Source of the DNA: DATGJX01 sp035279385
Lineage (GTDB): Bacteria; Vulcanimicrobiota; Vulcanimicrobiia; Vulcanimicrobiales; Vulcanimicrobiaceae
Length of the DNA stretch: 47,298 nt
Assembly: GCA_035279385.1 (NCBI GenBank)
Contig: DATEHZ010000040.1
Location: forward strand, 1 to 47,298
Reading direction: 5' to 3'
Each line of letters starts with the position of its first letter. Positions within the stretch are counted from its first letter, which is position 1. A program made the position numbers and the translations under genes. The notes under the pieces were generated by a model. That model worked only from the letters and a program-made list of their open reading frames with translations, ran no database searches and was not told where the DNA came from. Below are positions 26,562 to 35,418 of the stretch, in pieces.

Positions 26562-29500
26562 TTAATAAATTATCGGCACAATCTGTTGTTGGAATGGTCC
26601 GACGACGTATGCGGTGCGATGGATCGGATCCACCTGCAAGTTGTCTACCCCGGTATTTAGGCTGGTATTGAAGAGGACGAGTTGCTCATCGGATTTGAGC
26701 AGGTTGCCGTGCTCGTCATAAATGGCTAACGTGCTCTTGAAGTTGTTATTTGTATCATACACTATGCCTTGCGGCTGGCCTCCGTAGATGTCTGCCACGA
26801 GGAACAAGCCATGGACCTCGTCGGCGGCAGCATAAACGCCCCAAGTTCCCGACCGTTGTGCCTCGATAGAGGACCCGTCCGCAAGATTGTAAATTGCCAG
26901 GTGCTGTGCGAGAGCCTGGTTTTGCACGTATCGCGTCACGATGATGGCTTGGTTCGTTGTCGAATCGATGGCAAGACACACTGGACTTCCGAATGGACCA
27001 GCGAAAGATTGGCTCGTTCCTGAGATCGGGTTCATTTCTACGATCACTGGTTGGCCCGGGTACCCCGTTCGCCGTGCCGTACATGCCAGCAACGCTGTGC
27101 TGGTATTGTAGTTAACACCGAGCGCAGGACATGCTACGCCATAGGGCGCGAGCGCGCTGGTAATCGGGACACCGGTGGTCGTCGTATTCGCCGCAAGGTT
27201 GCTGGTAAACAAGGTCTCTTGACTGGGGTTTGATGTATTGTATGCCTCGAACACGGCTGTTCCGTTGAGAGGGTTCGTTTCGCCCCGGATGATGCCGACG
27301 CCCGAGGGGGCCGTCCAAGCAGACCCAACCGCGCCACTCATCACCGGGTCAAGCAGGTTGTACGTGTCGGATGTTGTGTTCTGAAACGCGAAGTCATCGA
27401 CAAACCCGATATCTCCGGCAGCGATCCGCAAACCATCGGTGAAGAATTCCCCGGCGGATTCCGTTTCTGCAACATGGAGAACGCTTTTGGTGTTTGGATC
27501 AAACGTCTCTACATCACCCTCGAGCTGGTTTGACGGCGTGAAGTAATCCGATGTCATAAAAGCGTCCGTGCCATTTTGATTGATTGCGAAACCATTCTTC
27601 ACGTATCCGCCGTTACTCGGAACGACGCCGTCCATCGTGATGGAGCTTACATCGCTCCCCTCTCCGACCGGTGCGCCCCCGCGCGTCGGGATAATGCGCA
27701 CGACGTGATTGAGCGCCGGCTGCAACCCGATGGCGAGACCGTTCAGCGTTTCCGAGCCTCGCACCCCGGGCAGTGGAGCGTAATAAACCGAACCGTGGTC
27801 GATGCCGTTCTCATCTTTACCCGTGCCGTTCGGGTTGTTGAACGGATTGTAGTTGAAGAACCCCGCCGGGCCGCCATCACTTATCTCGAGATACGCTCCG
27901 GTAGCTCCAGGCACATTGGAGGCATCCCACGATACGGTAAACACGCTTCCGTACGCAATTTCGAGGAAATGTCCCGGCGCGGAACCCGCTGTAGCGAGCA
28001 TTGGGGCTGCGGCTCGTGCGATCTGCGTTGTGGCTATTCGCGTGAACGCAAAGTCGCTGTACCTTCCGCCTATAAAAGTTGGATACGGGACGTTGTTTCC
28101 GCCACCGAGGTTAATTGCAATCCCGTAGATTCCATTGCCGTGAAGCGCGGTGACCGGCACGTTCACTGTACCCTTGGCTGCACTAAGCGGCTGCGAGTAC
28201 GCCGGGTAAAAGTATGCGCCGGTGAGTGGATTGGTGCGGCCAGGTTCAGATACAACCAGCGTTGGATTTGACACGAACCGCACGTTCGTCAAATCGTACG
28301 AAACGGGAATCGTGCTTCCGGTGATCACTGGGGGCACACTCGGCGCAAGAGCAGCAGTCGTTGTCGCATCGGCAGGGCCGAAGGTCAGCGAAAACGCTAC
28401 ACTCGTAAGCACATGTGTGCCGGTTTGTGCTTGATACGTCAGTTGGACCGTGCGCGAGCTCGTGGACGCCAGCGGTAATCCCGCTGCTTGCAAAATCTTC
28501 GCGGGTAGGAGCCGTGCCCAAGGTGTTGTCGCCAGAACGTTGACGCCATCAGACTGGAGATGCGCGGTGTGTCGCAGCGACTGCACGTTCGAGACACGCG
28601 CTGCGCTTGACGTGCCGGAGGTATCGACGGAAAGCCGATAAGTAGTGTTCGCCGGCATGCCCTCCCAATCCGGCGCGATCGTGATCCATGCGTCCTCGTC
28701 CGCGTCCGACTCGTAGAAACTGCCGTCGTCCTTCACGATTAGTGGGCCTTGCAGATCGACATCTGTCGGATCGGTCCAAGTCGTAAATGCATTGTCGATT
28801 ACGCTTACATTTCGGCGCTGTTCGACAGCGACTCTAGCGACAGCCGGGCGGACTACGTCGCCAGCTTGCCGGAGGAGCATTTCGACGAGACGCCTGAGGT
28901 TGGTCTGCGGGCCGATGTGCAATGCCGCGTCGGCTTGCGGCACGTTGGGGATCTGCGTTCCCGCGCTTTGAAGAATTTTGCGAACCGCGATCGCAGATGC
29001 CAGCGGGCGGCCGGTCAGACGCGCCACCTGCAGCGCGACCGCGGCGGCGGCAGCCGTCTCGGGCGCAGATGCCGATGTGCCGCCTTCTATACTCACTGCC
29101 ACCGCGTTCGCCTGGCCTCCAAATGGATGCTCGAACGCAAGCACGTTGTCCGCAGGTGCCGAAACATTGACGCGTGAGCCGAAGCCGCTGGAAAACGCGG
29201 TAAAGCCCGTCCAGCGTGTCTCCGCAAACGCGTGTTGCGACGCAAGCGGTGCGTTTTGCGGATCCTGAGGAGGTGCGGCAAAAATGTCATCGAGCGTGGT
29301 GCCGCCGACGTCGATCGCGCCGCTATCGTAGTCTTTCGATGGCGTGGTTGAAAACGCTACGTCGTTGAGATTTGTAGCGGTTTGCCCAGCAGGAATCACA
29401 TCCGTAGGAGCGCTTCCGCCGCTTAAGCCGATCGCTACATTTGTGTAGGTTCGCGTGCCATCGTTCGCGGATATGCAAACAACGATATCGAGATCGTTCA

Positions 29501-31010
29501 CGATCGACGCGATAATCGAATGCATCAGCGGATCGTCCTCGAGATATCTGCCTGGAAATCCGTACGCGTCAAGTCCCCATCCCAGACTGGCCGTGATGAT
29601 ATTCGGCTTGGGATCCTGCGTTGCTGCACCTAGAAACGCACCAGCAAGGTCACTCGTTGTCGGCGACATGTTGCCGGGAACCACGAGTCGATAGCTAGCG
29701 CCTGGTGCAATGCCGAGAAGATCGGTTAGACCCGAACCCGGCGCGCTGGGGCGTTGTAAGCCGTCCGGCAAGGGCGCCATCATCGAGAAATCCAGTCCAA
29801 CTTCGCCAAGGGATGGATCGACTCGACAAACCTCGCCTCTACCGTTCAGATTGCCGCTACTATCAGCCGTGAAGGTTGGTATCAGGGGCATCGAAGGCCA
29901 GTCGATGTAGCGTTGCCCATTGATCATCTCGGTTGTCGGGCCGAAGAATCTGACCATGAAGTGGCAGGGGTCGCTTCGGCTGTTTATTGCGCTTGCGTCA
30001 TCGAGATCGCCCTGGGAAACGTTGGTAATAATCTCTCCTTGTCCAGGTAACTGATGAAACCTTTGCTCGATCTCATCAAACGCCGCTACGGCGTCAAGAC
30101 CCGGCGCATTCAACATACTTTGAGCGCTGGCTGCTAGTGCAAAATTTGTCGGCAGGGTGGTCGCCGACGCCGCCGTCGCCATGGCCGAGCGCTGTTTAAA
30201 CGCGAGGGGCTGCATCCGAAGGCGTGCAGCGGCCACCGCGGCTCTGTTCATCGCCGATTGCGGTATCACTATCGGCTGCGCGTGCATCGTTGCTACGTGC
30301 CAGTCGGGCGAAGCGTAAATAACGTTCGGTGACCTACGCAGCACAGCAACGGCGTCCCGGACCGACGCTTGCGTTATATGGAGACTATAAGCACTTTCGA
30401 AAGGCAGAAGGGCGCGCCGAACGTGCGCTTCTGCAGCAGTCCGCATTGATGACAACTGCGCTATGTTAAATCGACGGAACAATCGCTCGGAACGGTCTAC
30501 GCCTATCCGTGCGAGCAGCGCGTTCGTTTGGGAGTCGTTCGTATACCGTGGCGTTTCGCCAACGCTCGATCTACGTTGCCCAGCGCGTCGGAATCTCACC
30601 AGTTCGGAATGTGGGAACGCCTCGATATCGTTGAGCGGCGCGGTACCGGCTCGGAACACAACGATCACGCGACCCGGGGCAAACGGAAAATTTTCGTGCG
30701 TCATCAGATCAGCCGCAAGTTGCGCCTTGTTGGGAAACGGTGCTCCTGTGGTCCAACTTGTGCCGTAACCCTGCACTCTGTGGTACGGCCGGTACTCGAC
30801 GTGGCGACGATCTTTCGAAAAGACTTGCGCAATACCAGCCACGCCGTTGTCGAAGAACTCGACATGCTTGCCGTCCGGCAGATCAAAGGTATTCATAAGC
30901 TGCATTGTGGGAGAGCCGCCTGATGCCGCCGCGGAACCAAGCGAGCCGCCGGTCAAAGCCAGCAAATAAACACAGGAAATAACCGCTCCGCAAAAACGTC
31001 TGATGTGCAC
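26562..31010 (-). CDS. giant exported sedolisin-like (clan SB) peptidase, copy 1
   Basis: 1482 residues. A signal peptide (FCGAVISCVYLLALTGGSLGSAAA) is followed by a propeptide-like region (about 30-290, with FAPGRVIVVFRAG as in subtilase propeptides) and the catalytic domain (about 320-720). Glu403 and Asp407 in GEVGLD match the kumamolisin Glu-x3-Asp pair, Asp481 in ASLGWGLD fits the oxyanion Asp, and Ser646 lies in GGTSASAPE. No HGTH subtilisin motif exists; the block AFSSGFGSRVNVSAPADN still looks subtilisin-like. The C-terminal half has beta-rich domains (an Ig-like one with WITIAPDWEG) and ends with propeller-like strands. GTG at 31010 has GGGAGGAG just upstream. It is a paralog of the gene at 35419-39678. 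Target and role unknown. Confidence 0.78.
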   Translation of the reverse strand: MHIRRFCGAVISCVYLLALTGGSLGSAAASGGSPTMQLMNTFDLPDGKHVEFFDNGVAGIAQVFSKDRRHVEYRPYHRVQGYGTSWTTGAPFPNKAQLAADLMTHENFPFAPGRVIVVFRAGTAPLNDIEAFPHSELVRFRRAGQRRSSVGETPRYTNDSQTNALLARIGVDRSERLFRRFNIAQLSSMRTAAEAHVRRALLPFESAYSLHITQASVRDAVAVLRRSPNVIYASPDWHVATMHAQPIVIPQSAMNRAAVAAARLRMQPLAFKQRSAMATAASATTLPTNFALAASAQSMLNAPGLDAVAAFDEIEQRFHQLPGQGEIITNVSQGDLDDASAINSRSDPCHFMVRFFGPTTEMINGQRYIDWPSMPLIPTFTADSSGNLNGRGEVCRVDPSLGEVGLDFSMMAPLPDGLQRPSAPGSGLTDLLGIAPGASYRLVVPGNMSPTTSDLAGAFLGAATQDPKPNIITASLGWGLDAYGFPGRYLEDDPLMHSIIASIVNDLDIVVCISANDGTRTYTNVAIGLSGGSAPTDVIPAGQTATNLNDVAFSTTPSKDYDSGAIDVGGTTLDDIFAAPPQDPQNAPLASQHAFAETRWTGFTAFSSGFGSRVNVSAPADNVLAFEHPFGGQANAVAVSIEGGTSASAPETAAAAAVALQVARLTGRPLASAIAVRKILQSAGTQIPNVPQADAALHIGPQTNLRRLVEMLLRQAGDVVRPAVARVAVEQRRNVSVIDNAFTTWTDPTDVDLQGPLIVKDDGSFYESDADEDAWITIAPDWEGMPANTTYRLSVDTSGTSSAARVSNVQSLRHTAHLQSDGVNVLATTPWARLLPAKILQAAGLPLASTSSRTVQLTYQAQTGTHVLTSVAFSLTFGPADATTTAALAPSVPPVITGSTIPVSYDLTNVRFVSNPTLVVSEPGRTNPLTGAYFYPAYSQPLSAAKGTVNVPVTALHGNGIYGIAINLGGGNNVPYPTFIGGRYSDFAFTRIATTQIARAAAPMLATAGSAPGHFLEIAYGSVFTVSWDASNVPGATGAYLEISDGGPAGFFNYNPFNNPNGTGKDENGIDHGSVYYAPLPGVRGSETLNGLAIGLQPALNHVVRIIPTRGGAPVGEGSDVSSITMDGVVPSNGGYVKNGFAINQNGTDAFMTSDYFTPSNQLEGDVETFDPNTKSVLHVAETESAGEFFTDGLRIAAGDIGFVDDFAFQNTTSDTYNLLDPVMSGAVGSAWTAPSGVGIIRGETNPLNGTAVFEAYNTSNPSQETLFTSNLAANTTTTGVPITSALAPYGVACPALGVNYNTSTALLACTARRTGYPGQPVIVEMNPISGTSQSFAGPFGSPVCLAIDSTTNQAIIVTRYVQNQALAQHLAIYNLADGSSIEAQRSGTWGVYAAADEVHGLFLVADIYGGQPQGIVYDTNNNFKSTLAIYDEHGNLLKSDEQLVLFNTSLNTGVDNLQVDPIHRTAYVVGPFQQQIVPIIY

Positions 31011-31082
31011 AATACTCCTCCCATGGCGCGTAGCCGGAACTCAGAGGGAATCATACGAATGCGGTGCCGTTAGTGCCATGGA

Positions 31083-31110
31083 TTTATGGCAAAATGGAAA
31101 AATTTGGCAA
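31083..31110 (-). promoter_or_regulatory. promoter of peptidase copy 1 (TTGCCA / TGC-CATAAA)
   Basis: On the minus strand TTGCCA (31110-31105) is followed by 16 bases and CATAAA (31088-31083), preceded by TGC as an extended -10. Both elements are embedded in TTTTGCCA octamers, with a related TTTTTCCA in between. Transcription would start near 31076, leaving a 5' leader of about 65 bases. The same layout precedes peptidase copy 2 and the MocR gene. The promoter lies in the gap after the regulator gene, so the peptidase can be expressed separately. Confidence 0.65.
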
Positions 31111-31115
31111 AAGGC

Positions 31116-32765
31116 CTAGCCGGCTGCTACACAGCCGCTTACTTCTGTCAGCCGCCGCGCGTAGCTCTGCTTGCTGGTAATTCGGAATGCCGCGCGAAGA
31201 GTGTGTGCAAGCGATCTCGCGCTCCCATGACGCTCCGCAATTGGAACTGCGGCGATGATGTAATCCGAAGCGTCAGCCATTCTGTTCAAGCCGCAAGCTG
31301 CCAGCGCAAGCCCGCGAAGCGCCGCTGACCTCATCCGATCGCTTCCGATTACTTGCGCCGCTTGAAGGGCGCCTTCTTCGTAAGCGGCCGCCACGCGCCA
31401 GTTCCGTGCCCTAATGCTGCATATCCCAAGCTGATGCATGAGATAGGCCCACTCAAAGCTGTTTTTGGGAAGATGCGCTTCAATTCCATTCAGACAATCC
31501 GCGATCGCCCGATACCGAGAGCTTTGAACCAGCATATCCCCAACACTTAATGCTGTTATTGCGAACAATCGCGGATTACGTAGAGTGCGTGCCATTGATA
31601 GTAGGCGTCGCCCCTCGTCTAGCGTGTCGTTGTTTGACAGCCCAAATATAGATGCTTGGGCAAGTATCAGTTCCCCTTGTAACACGCGCTTTAAGGAGCC
31701 ACATGTTCGTGCAAAGTCCAGCCCCTTTCGTACCTCGTCGAACGCCTTAGCGATCACAAAGGGATGTAAGCCTCTGGTGGCGATGATGCTGAACAAGGCG
31801 TTTTCCATCACGAGATCGGCCCGCTGTTGTACCGATATCGCTGTCCCACCCGCGCTAATAGCGTCGGCGGTCGCGAGGTACGCACGGGCTGTAGTGAAGT
31901 CGCCGAAGAGCCTCGCGCGTGCCGCGCCTTCGATGACTACGTCAACACATAGGTCCTTGACGCGTTTTCCACCGGCTCGATGTATCGCGAGGGCCGCGTC
32001 CGTGCCCTGAGCGAGCGAGCTGGCTGCGGTGCGTAGATCTGCCGTTTCCCATGCGAGTTTCGTCTCAAGCAAGTTTACCTGTAGTTTCGACGCAGACGCA
32101 GCGGTTGCTAACAGCTCCGTCGCGTGGTCGCACACCAGGCTGTTTGCTTGTGCGAGAAGTTTGCGCGCCGCTTCATATGCGCCGCGCTCGAGTTCTATTT
32201 CAGCGGACTTACATAGCGATTCGATCTTTATGTCCGGCCCCGGTCCAGCCTGCGCAACTTCATCATAACCACGAAGTGCGCAGTCATAGTCGCATGCGTC
32301 CGCGAGCCTAGCCGCCCGCTCCATTTGAAAGCGCGAGGGGCTGCGCACTTCTATTGCCGCGCAGCTCTGTTGGATGTCGCCGACCTGGATCAGCTGGGCG
32401 ATCCGTTGATAGAGGGCCGAACGCTCTCGGTAATATTGCCGCAAGGAGATGCCTAGGTTGGCGGCAACCACCATCGGTTGCTTCTTTTCGAGGCTGCCTC
32501 GGAAAATTACGCGCTGCCGTTTACCCGACTCCGCTCGATTTTCAGCGATGTCGTCATCGTAGCAGCGATTAGCTGCTTCCAGGATGGCATCGTTGATGCG
32601 CACCATAGTGGCCCAGCGTCGATCGGGGGTAATCCGTTCCCCGTCAGGCACAAGCGGAAAAAAGCGAGCGACCAGCGGATTCTTTCGCACGGCGTCGACG
32701 TTATCCAAATGCCGGAAAAGGTGGCGGACAGCCGCATCAAAGGACGTATCGGAGCGCCGTCCCAT
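31116..32765 (-). CDS. HTH-TPR transcriptional regulator, copy 1
   Basis: 549 residues. The N-terminal 130 residues form a domain with a helix-turn-helix at about 95-117 (VVAANLGISLRQYYRERSAL), the sort that follows a sigma-region-4-like pattern; the remaining 400 residues are helical repeats resembling TPRs (ACDYDCALRGYDEVAQ, ERGAYEAARKLLAQANSL, NSFEWAYLMHQLGICSIRARNWRVAAAYEEGAL). It probably senses a ligand or partner through the repeats. The frame extends upstream, but ATG 32765 is chosen: GGAGGTGA lies six bases before it, the start aligns with copy 2, and both then have exactly 549 residues. It lies 105 bp upstream of peptidase copy 1 on the same strand and is its likely controller, by position only. 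Confidence 0.8.
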   Translation of the reverse strand: MGRRSDTSFDAAVRHLFRHLDNVDAVRKNPLVARFFPLVPDGERITPDRRWATMVRINDAILEAANRCYDDDIAENRAESGKRQRVIFRGSLEKKQPMVVAANLGISLRQYYRERSALYQRIAQLIQVGDIQQSCAAIEVRSPSRFQMERAARLADACDYDCALRGYDEVAQAGPGPDIKIESLCKSAEIELERGAYEAARKLLAQANSLVCDHATELLATAASASKLQVNLLETKLAWETADLRTAASSLAQGTDAALAIHRAGGKRVKDLCVDVVIEGAARARLFGDFTTARAYLATADAISAGGTAISVQQRADLVMENALFSIIATRGLHPFVIAKAFDEVRKGLDFARTCGSLKRVLQGELILAQASIFGLSNNDTLDEGRRLLSMARTLRNPRLFAITALSVGDMLVQSSRYRAIADCLNGIEAHLPKNSFEWAYLMHQLGICSIRARNWRVAAAYEEGALQAAQVIGSDRMRSAALRGLALAACGLNRMADASDYIIAAVPIAERHGSARSLAHTLRAAFRITSKQSYARRLTEVSGCVAAG

Positions 32766-32792
32766 CTGGTTCACCTCCAACCCCGATACGAA

Positions 32793-32822
32793 GTTTACGC
32801 TCTTGAGGCTAGATGCGTAAAC
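32793..32822. promoter_or_regulatory. inverted repeat GTTTACGC-N14-GCGTAAAC upstream of regulator copy 1
   Basis: Two perfect 8-bp arms (32793-32800 and 32815-32822) with a 14-bp spacer lie 27 to 57 bases before the regulator start. The spacing puts the arms two helical turns apart, suitable for a dimeric DNA-binding protein such as the regulator itself. A hairpin in the leader RNA is an alternative. No match occurs upstream of copy 2. Confidence 0.55.
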
Positions 32823-33001
32823 GCCCAGTTCGTACCGTGGACCTCTTGTGAGCGGTGCACTCGAAGAAAGCGGCCTCTTGTTAACGCGGCGTAGTGCCCA
32901 GCGGGAGCGGTCTACCCGAGCCTCTGGGTCCCCCACCTATAGTTCGACCACTTTACGCTACCCGTCAGGAGGCGCGAGTATTAGGAACACGTCGCGCAGC
33001 A
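32823..33001. other. gap upstream of regulator copy 1, no gene seen
   Basis: About 180 bp between the regulator-1 operator-like repeat and the gene fragment at 33002. Reading frames here are short and without protein-like composition. The promoter of regulator copy 1 must lie here or overlap the inverted repeat, but I cannot pick out a convincing -10/-35 pair. Confidence 0.4.
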
Positions 33002-33178
33002 ATGCGGCTTTACGAGCTACACTTCGCCGTGCGAACTGCCAATGCCATTATTCGCGCCAATCATCTGCCCGACTTCGCGAACACGCCGACGGCGACAGCA
33101 AAAGCGCTCGCCGAATTCGATGAGATCGTCGAGCAAGTACAAGTCGTACTGGACTTTCACACTCTCACTGGAAAGTGC
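33002..33178 (+). pseudogene. 5' fragment of an unidentified gene, broken by the duplication junction
   Basis: From ATG 33002 the frame encodes about 58 residues of convincing protein character (LYELHFAVRTANAIIRANHLPDF, then ALAEFDEIVEQVQVVLDFHTLTGK), helical and amphipathic. Near 33169-33178 it runs into the copied PEP-mutase sequence in a different frame, where the translation becomes arginine-rich nonsense until a stop at 33334. It is therefore the start or an internal piece of a gene cut by the rearrangement. No family recognised. Confidence 0.5.
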
Positions 33179-33578
33179 CTTGGGCGTTCCGCTGGTGATA
33201 AGCGCGCGCACCGGCGCATTCGTGCGCGGCGCAGGGAACGATACGCAGCGGCGACTTGCGGAAGCGATACGCCGCGGGAACGCATTTTTGCAAGCCGGCG
33301 CGGACTGCGTCTTTGCGATCGGCGTTTCGGATGAAGCCGCCATTGCGAGGTTGGCGCGCGAGATCGACGGCCCGGTCAACATTTTTGCAACGGCGAAAAC
33401 GCCCCCGGTATCCCGTCTCGCGCAACTCGGCGTGGCGCGCGTGAGCATCGGCCCCGCCGGGCTCGCACACGCATTGGCTCACGTTCGCCGTGCCGCGCAG
33501 CGCCTGCGCGACGAAGGCATCTTCGAATTCGCCGCCGATCGCATCTCCGGCGACGAACTGGATGCCTTGTTCGGTTAA
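33169..33578 (+). pseudogene. 3' fragment of the PEP-mutase/isocitrate-lyase family gene
   Basis: This copy covers the last ~131 codons of the enzyme at 25526-26350. Protein differences are only seven, among them the Asp of ARTDAF, which is Gly here. DNA from 33435 to 33560 is identical to 26207-26332 (126 bases). Homology begins abruptly near 33169 and continues past the stop to AGTAGATCTTA (33639-33649, matching 26457-26467), but the hairpin of the left copy is absent. The reading frame is open, yet without the N-terminal two-fifths of the barrel it cannot be a complete enzyme, and there is no suitable start. Confidence 0.88.
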
Positions 33579-33682
33579 CTACCGCATCGCAGAGTGGACC
33601 GCCCCCGAGCGTTCCGCTGGTAAGATTGGTCGTTTACTAGTAGATCTTAAGGACATAGGCTCAGTGGGAGAACCTTTGCGAG

Positions 33683-35332
33683 ATGCGCGCGGAAGTAGAC
33701 CAGCAGATCTCTTTCGACACGGCAGTACGTAGCCTGTTTCGGCATTTCGACGATGCGGACGTGCTGCGCCGCAACCCGCTCACGAGGCGCTTTTTTGTCA
33801 CGGGTGGCGGTGACCGGCTAACGCGAAGCCGGGAGATCGCCGTCGTCAAAGAGATTCGCACCCTAATTCTTCGCGGTGCGCAGTACTGCTATGACGGCGA
33901 CGTGGCGGCCGGGCTCGATGAACGCGCGTATCGACAATATGCAATCGTCCACGGTTGCTACGTCGAGGGAAAGCCGATCGACGCTATCGCGAACGCCTTA
34001 GGAATCTCGATACGGCAATGCTATCGTGAACGCGCAAGCATCTGCACTCGTATAGCAGAGTTCATTTGCTCGCACGATAGCAGCGCTGCATCTATTGGCC
34101 AGTCGACGAGCCTGTGGCGCCTCCGGATGGATCGAGCCGCATCGCGTGCAGAATCGGGAGATTACGACCGCGCCCTTTCCGAATACGAAGAACTCGCTAA
34201 AGGTTGTTCGGAGTCTGCGGAAAAAATCGAGGCACTGTGTAAGAGCGCGGAAGTTATGCTCGATCTCGGAAAACAATCGCAATCAGCGGACGCACTTGCT
34301 AATGCGGTTAGGTTGCTCGGCGCAAACACCGATAGGTTTCCCCCATTGGCCAAGAGCGCTGCACGCACTCATGCGAGCTACCTTCATGCCAAGCTCGCGT
34401 GGGACACGGGTAATTTCGATCAAAGCGATGTGCTACTGGAGCGCGCCTTAGCCTACGCCGACGCGTTGCTTTTGTCGGGTGGCGAGCGCATTAAACAATT
34501 GTACGCCATGATGCTCATTGAGGTCACTGCGCGGGCTATGACTCGAGGGCAATTCTCGGTGGCACTTGACTCCGTACGACGTGCTGGAGACCTGTTGCGG
34601 GGACTTGTGGCGCCTTCGCCACTATTACTCGTCGACCTGATGTTGTTTGAAGCGGTATTGTCGTACGTTTCCAGACGGCCGACTAAAGAACGTACATCCG
34701 ACCCGAGATTGTCGCTACTGGAGGACGCGCTGAAGGTCGCGCGGAGCGCCGGTTCGTTCCGACGCACGATTCAGGTCGAAGCCGCGTTTGGTCCTCGCCA
34801 CCTCGCTACGGAAGGCCCTGCAGCTGCGCTGGCCAGCGCACAGCGCATCATGTCGATGTCACGTCAGCTTGGCAATCCGCGGTTCTTGGCGGCGACCGCG
34901 CTAGACGCCGCCGATAGCGTTTTTACCGACGAGCGGTGCTGGAAAGCAATCCCGGAATTCCTGCGCGACGCGGAAGGCGCGTTTGCCGAGGGCAGCATTG
35001 AATGGGCATTTCTCATGCACGCTAAGGCGAAGTACTATGCAAAGGCCGGCACGCCGCGTGAATCGTTGGGCTGCGAAGAGCGCGTTCTTTCGGTCGCGCA
35101 ACGAGCGAGGAGTCCGCGGATGGTTGCCGCGGCCTTACGCGGACTCGCCTGGGCTACATTCAGCCTCAACCGTATGGCGGAGGCGGCTGACTATATCGTC
35201 GAGGCGGTTGCGATGGCGGAGAGTCATGGAAGTGTGCTGGCATGCGGCGAAACATTCGAGATCGCCGCGAACATCACGGGGAAGACGAAGTATGCGGAAG
35301 CGGCGCAGCGCTATCGCGCACTAGCGCTATAG
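33683..35332 (+). CDS. HTH-TPR transcriptional regulator, copy 2
   Basis: 549 residues, the same length and layout as the minus-strand copy. The N-terminus (ISFDTAVRSLFRHFDDADVLRRNPLTRRFF) aligns directly with copy 1 (TSFDAAVRHLFRHLDNVDAVRKNPLVARFF); the helix-turn-helix is at about 96-122 (DAIANALGISIRQCYRERASI). TPR-like helix pairs fill the rest, including ESGDYDRALSEYEELAKG and a C-terminal segment shared with copy 1 (ALRGLAWATFSLNRMAEAADYI). GGGAGA lies upstream of ATG 33683 at a slightly long distance. It precedes peptidase copy 2 by 86 bp. The proteins are clearly diverged, so the module duplication looks older than the enzyme-fragment duplication beside it. Confidence 0.8.
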   Translation: MRAEVDQQISFDTAVRSLFRHFDDADVLRRNPLTRRFFVTGGGDRLTRSREIAVVKEIRTLILRGAQYCYDGDVAAGLDERAYRQYAIVHGCYVEGKPIDAIANALGISIRQCYRERASICTRIAEFICSHDSSAASIGQSTSLWRLRMDRAASRAESGDYDRALSEYEELAKGCSESAEKIEALCKSAEVMLDLGKQSQSADALANAVRLLGANTDRFPPLAKSAARTHASYLHAKLAWDTGNFDQSDVLLERALAYADALLLSGGERIKQLYAMMLIEVTARAMTRGQFSVALDSVRRAGDLLRGLVAPSPLLLVDLMLFEAVLSYVSRRPTKERTSDPRLSLLEDALKVARSAGSFRRTIQVEAAFGPRHLATEGPAAALASAQRIMSMSRQLGNPRFLAATALDAADSVFTDERCWKAIPEFLRDAEGAFAEGSIEWAFLMHAKAKYYAKAGTPRESLGCEERVLSVAQRARSPRMVAAALRGLAWATFSLNRMAEAADYIVEAVAMAESHGSVLACGETFEIAANITGKTKYAEAAQRYRALAL

Positions 35333-35337
35333 CGCTT

Positions 35338-35367
35338 TTGCCAATTTCTCGGAGTTTTTGCCATAAT
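35338..35367 (+). promoter_or_regulatory. promoter of peptidase copy 2 (TTGCCA / TGC-CATAAT)
   Basis: TTGCCA (35338-35343), an 18-bp spacer and CATAAT (35362-35367) with TGC directly before it. As in copy 1, both boxes are the ends of TTTTGCCA octamers. The first box begins six bases after the regulator-2 stop codon. Predicted transcription start near 35374, leader about 45 bases. Confidence 0.68.
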
Positions 35368-35418
35368 CGCCCAACCGAAGCGCGCACCCCCCTAAGATGC
35401 CAAGAGGAGGAACCGACC

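Noticed and set aside
32766..32936. 57-codon N-terminal extension of regulator copy 1
   Set aside because: GGAGGTGA before ATG 32765, alignment with copy 2 and equal length of 549 residues all favour the shorter form.
33042..33168. Start of a 178-codon frame joined to the PEP-mutase fragment
   Set aside because: The first 45 residues are out-of-frame reading of the neighbouring gene fragment, so this is a chimeric artefact.
26351..33682. Insertion sequence or prophage as carrier of the island
   Set aside because: No transposase, integrase or phage structural gene is visible, and no tRNA gene lies at the borders.
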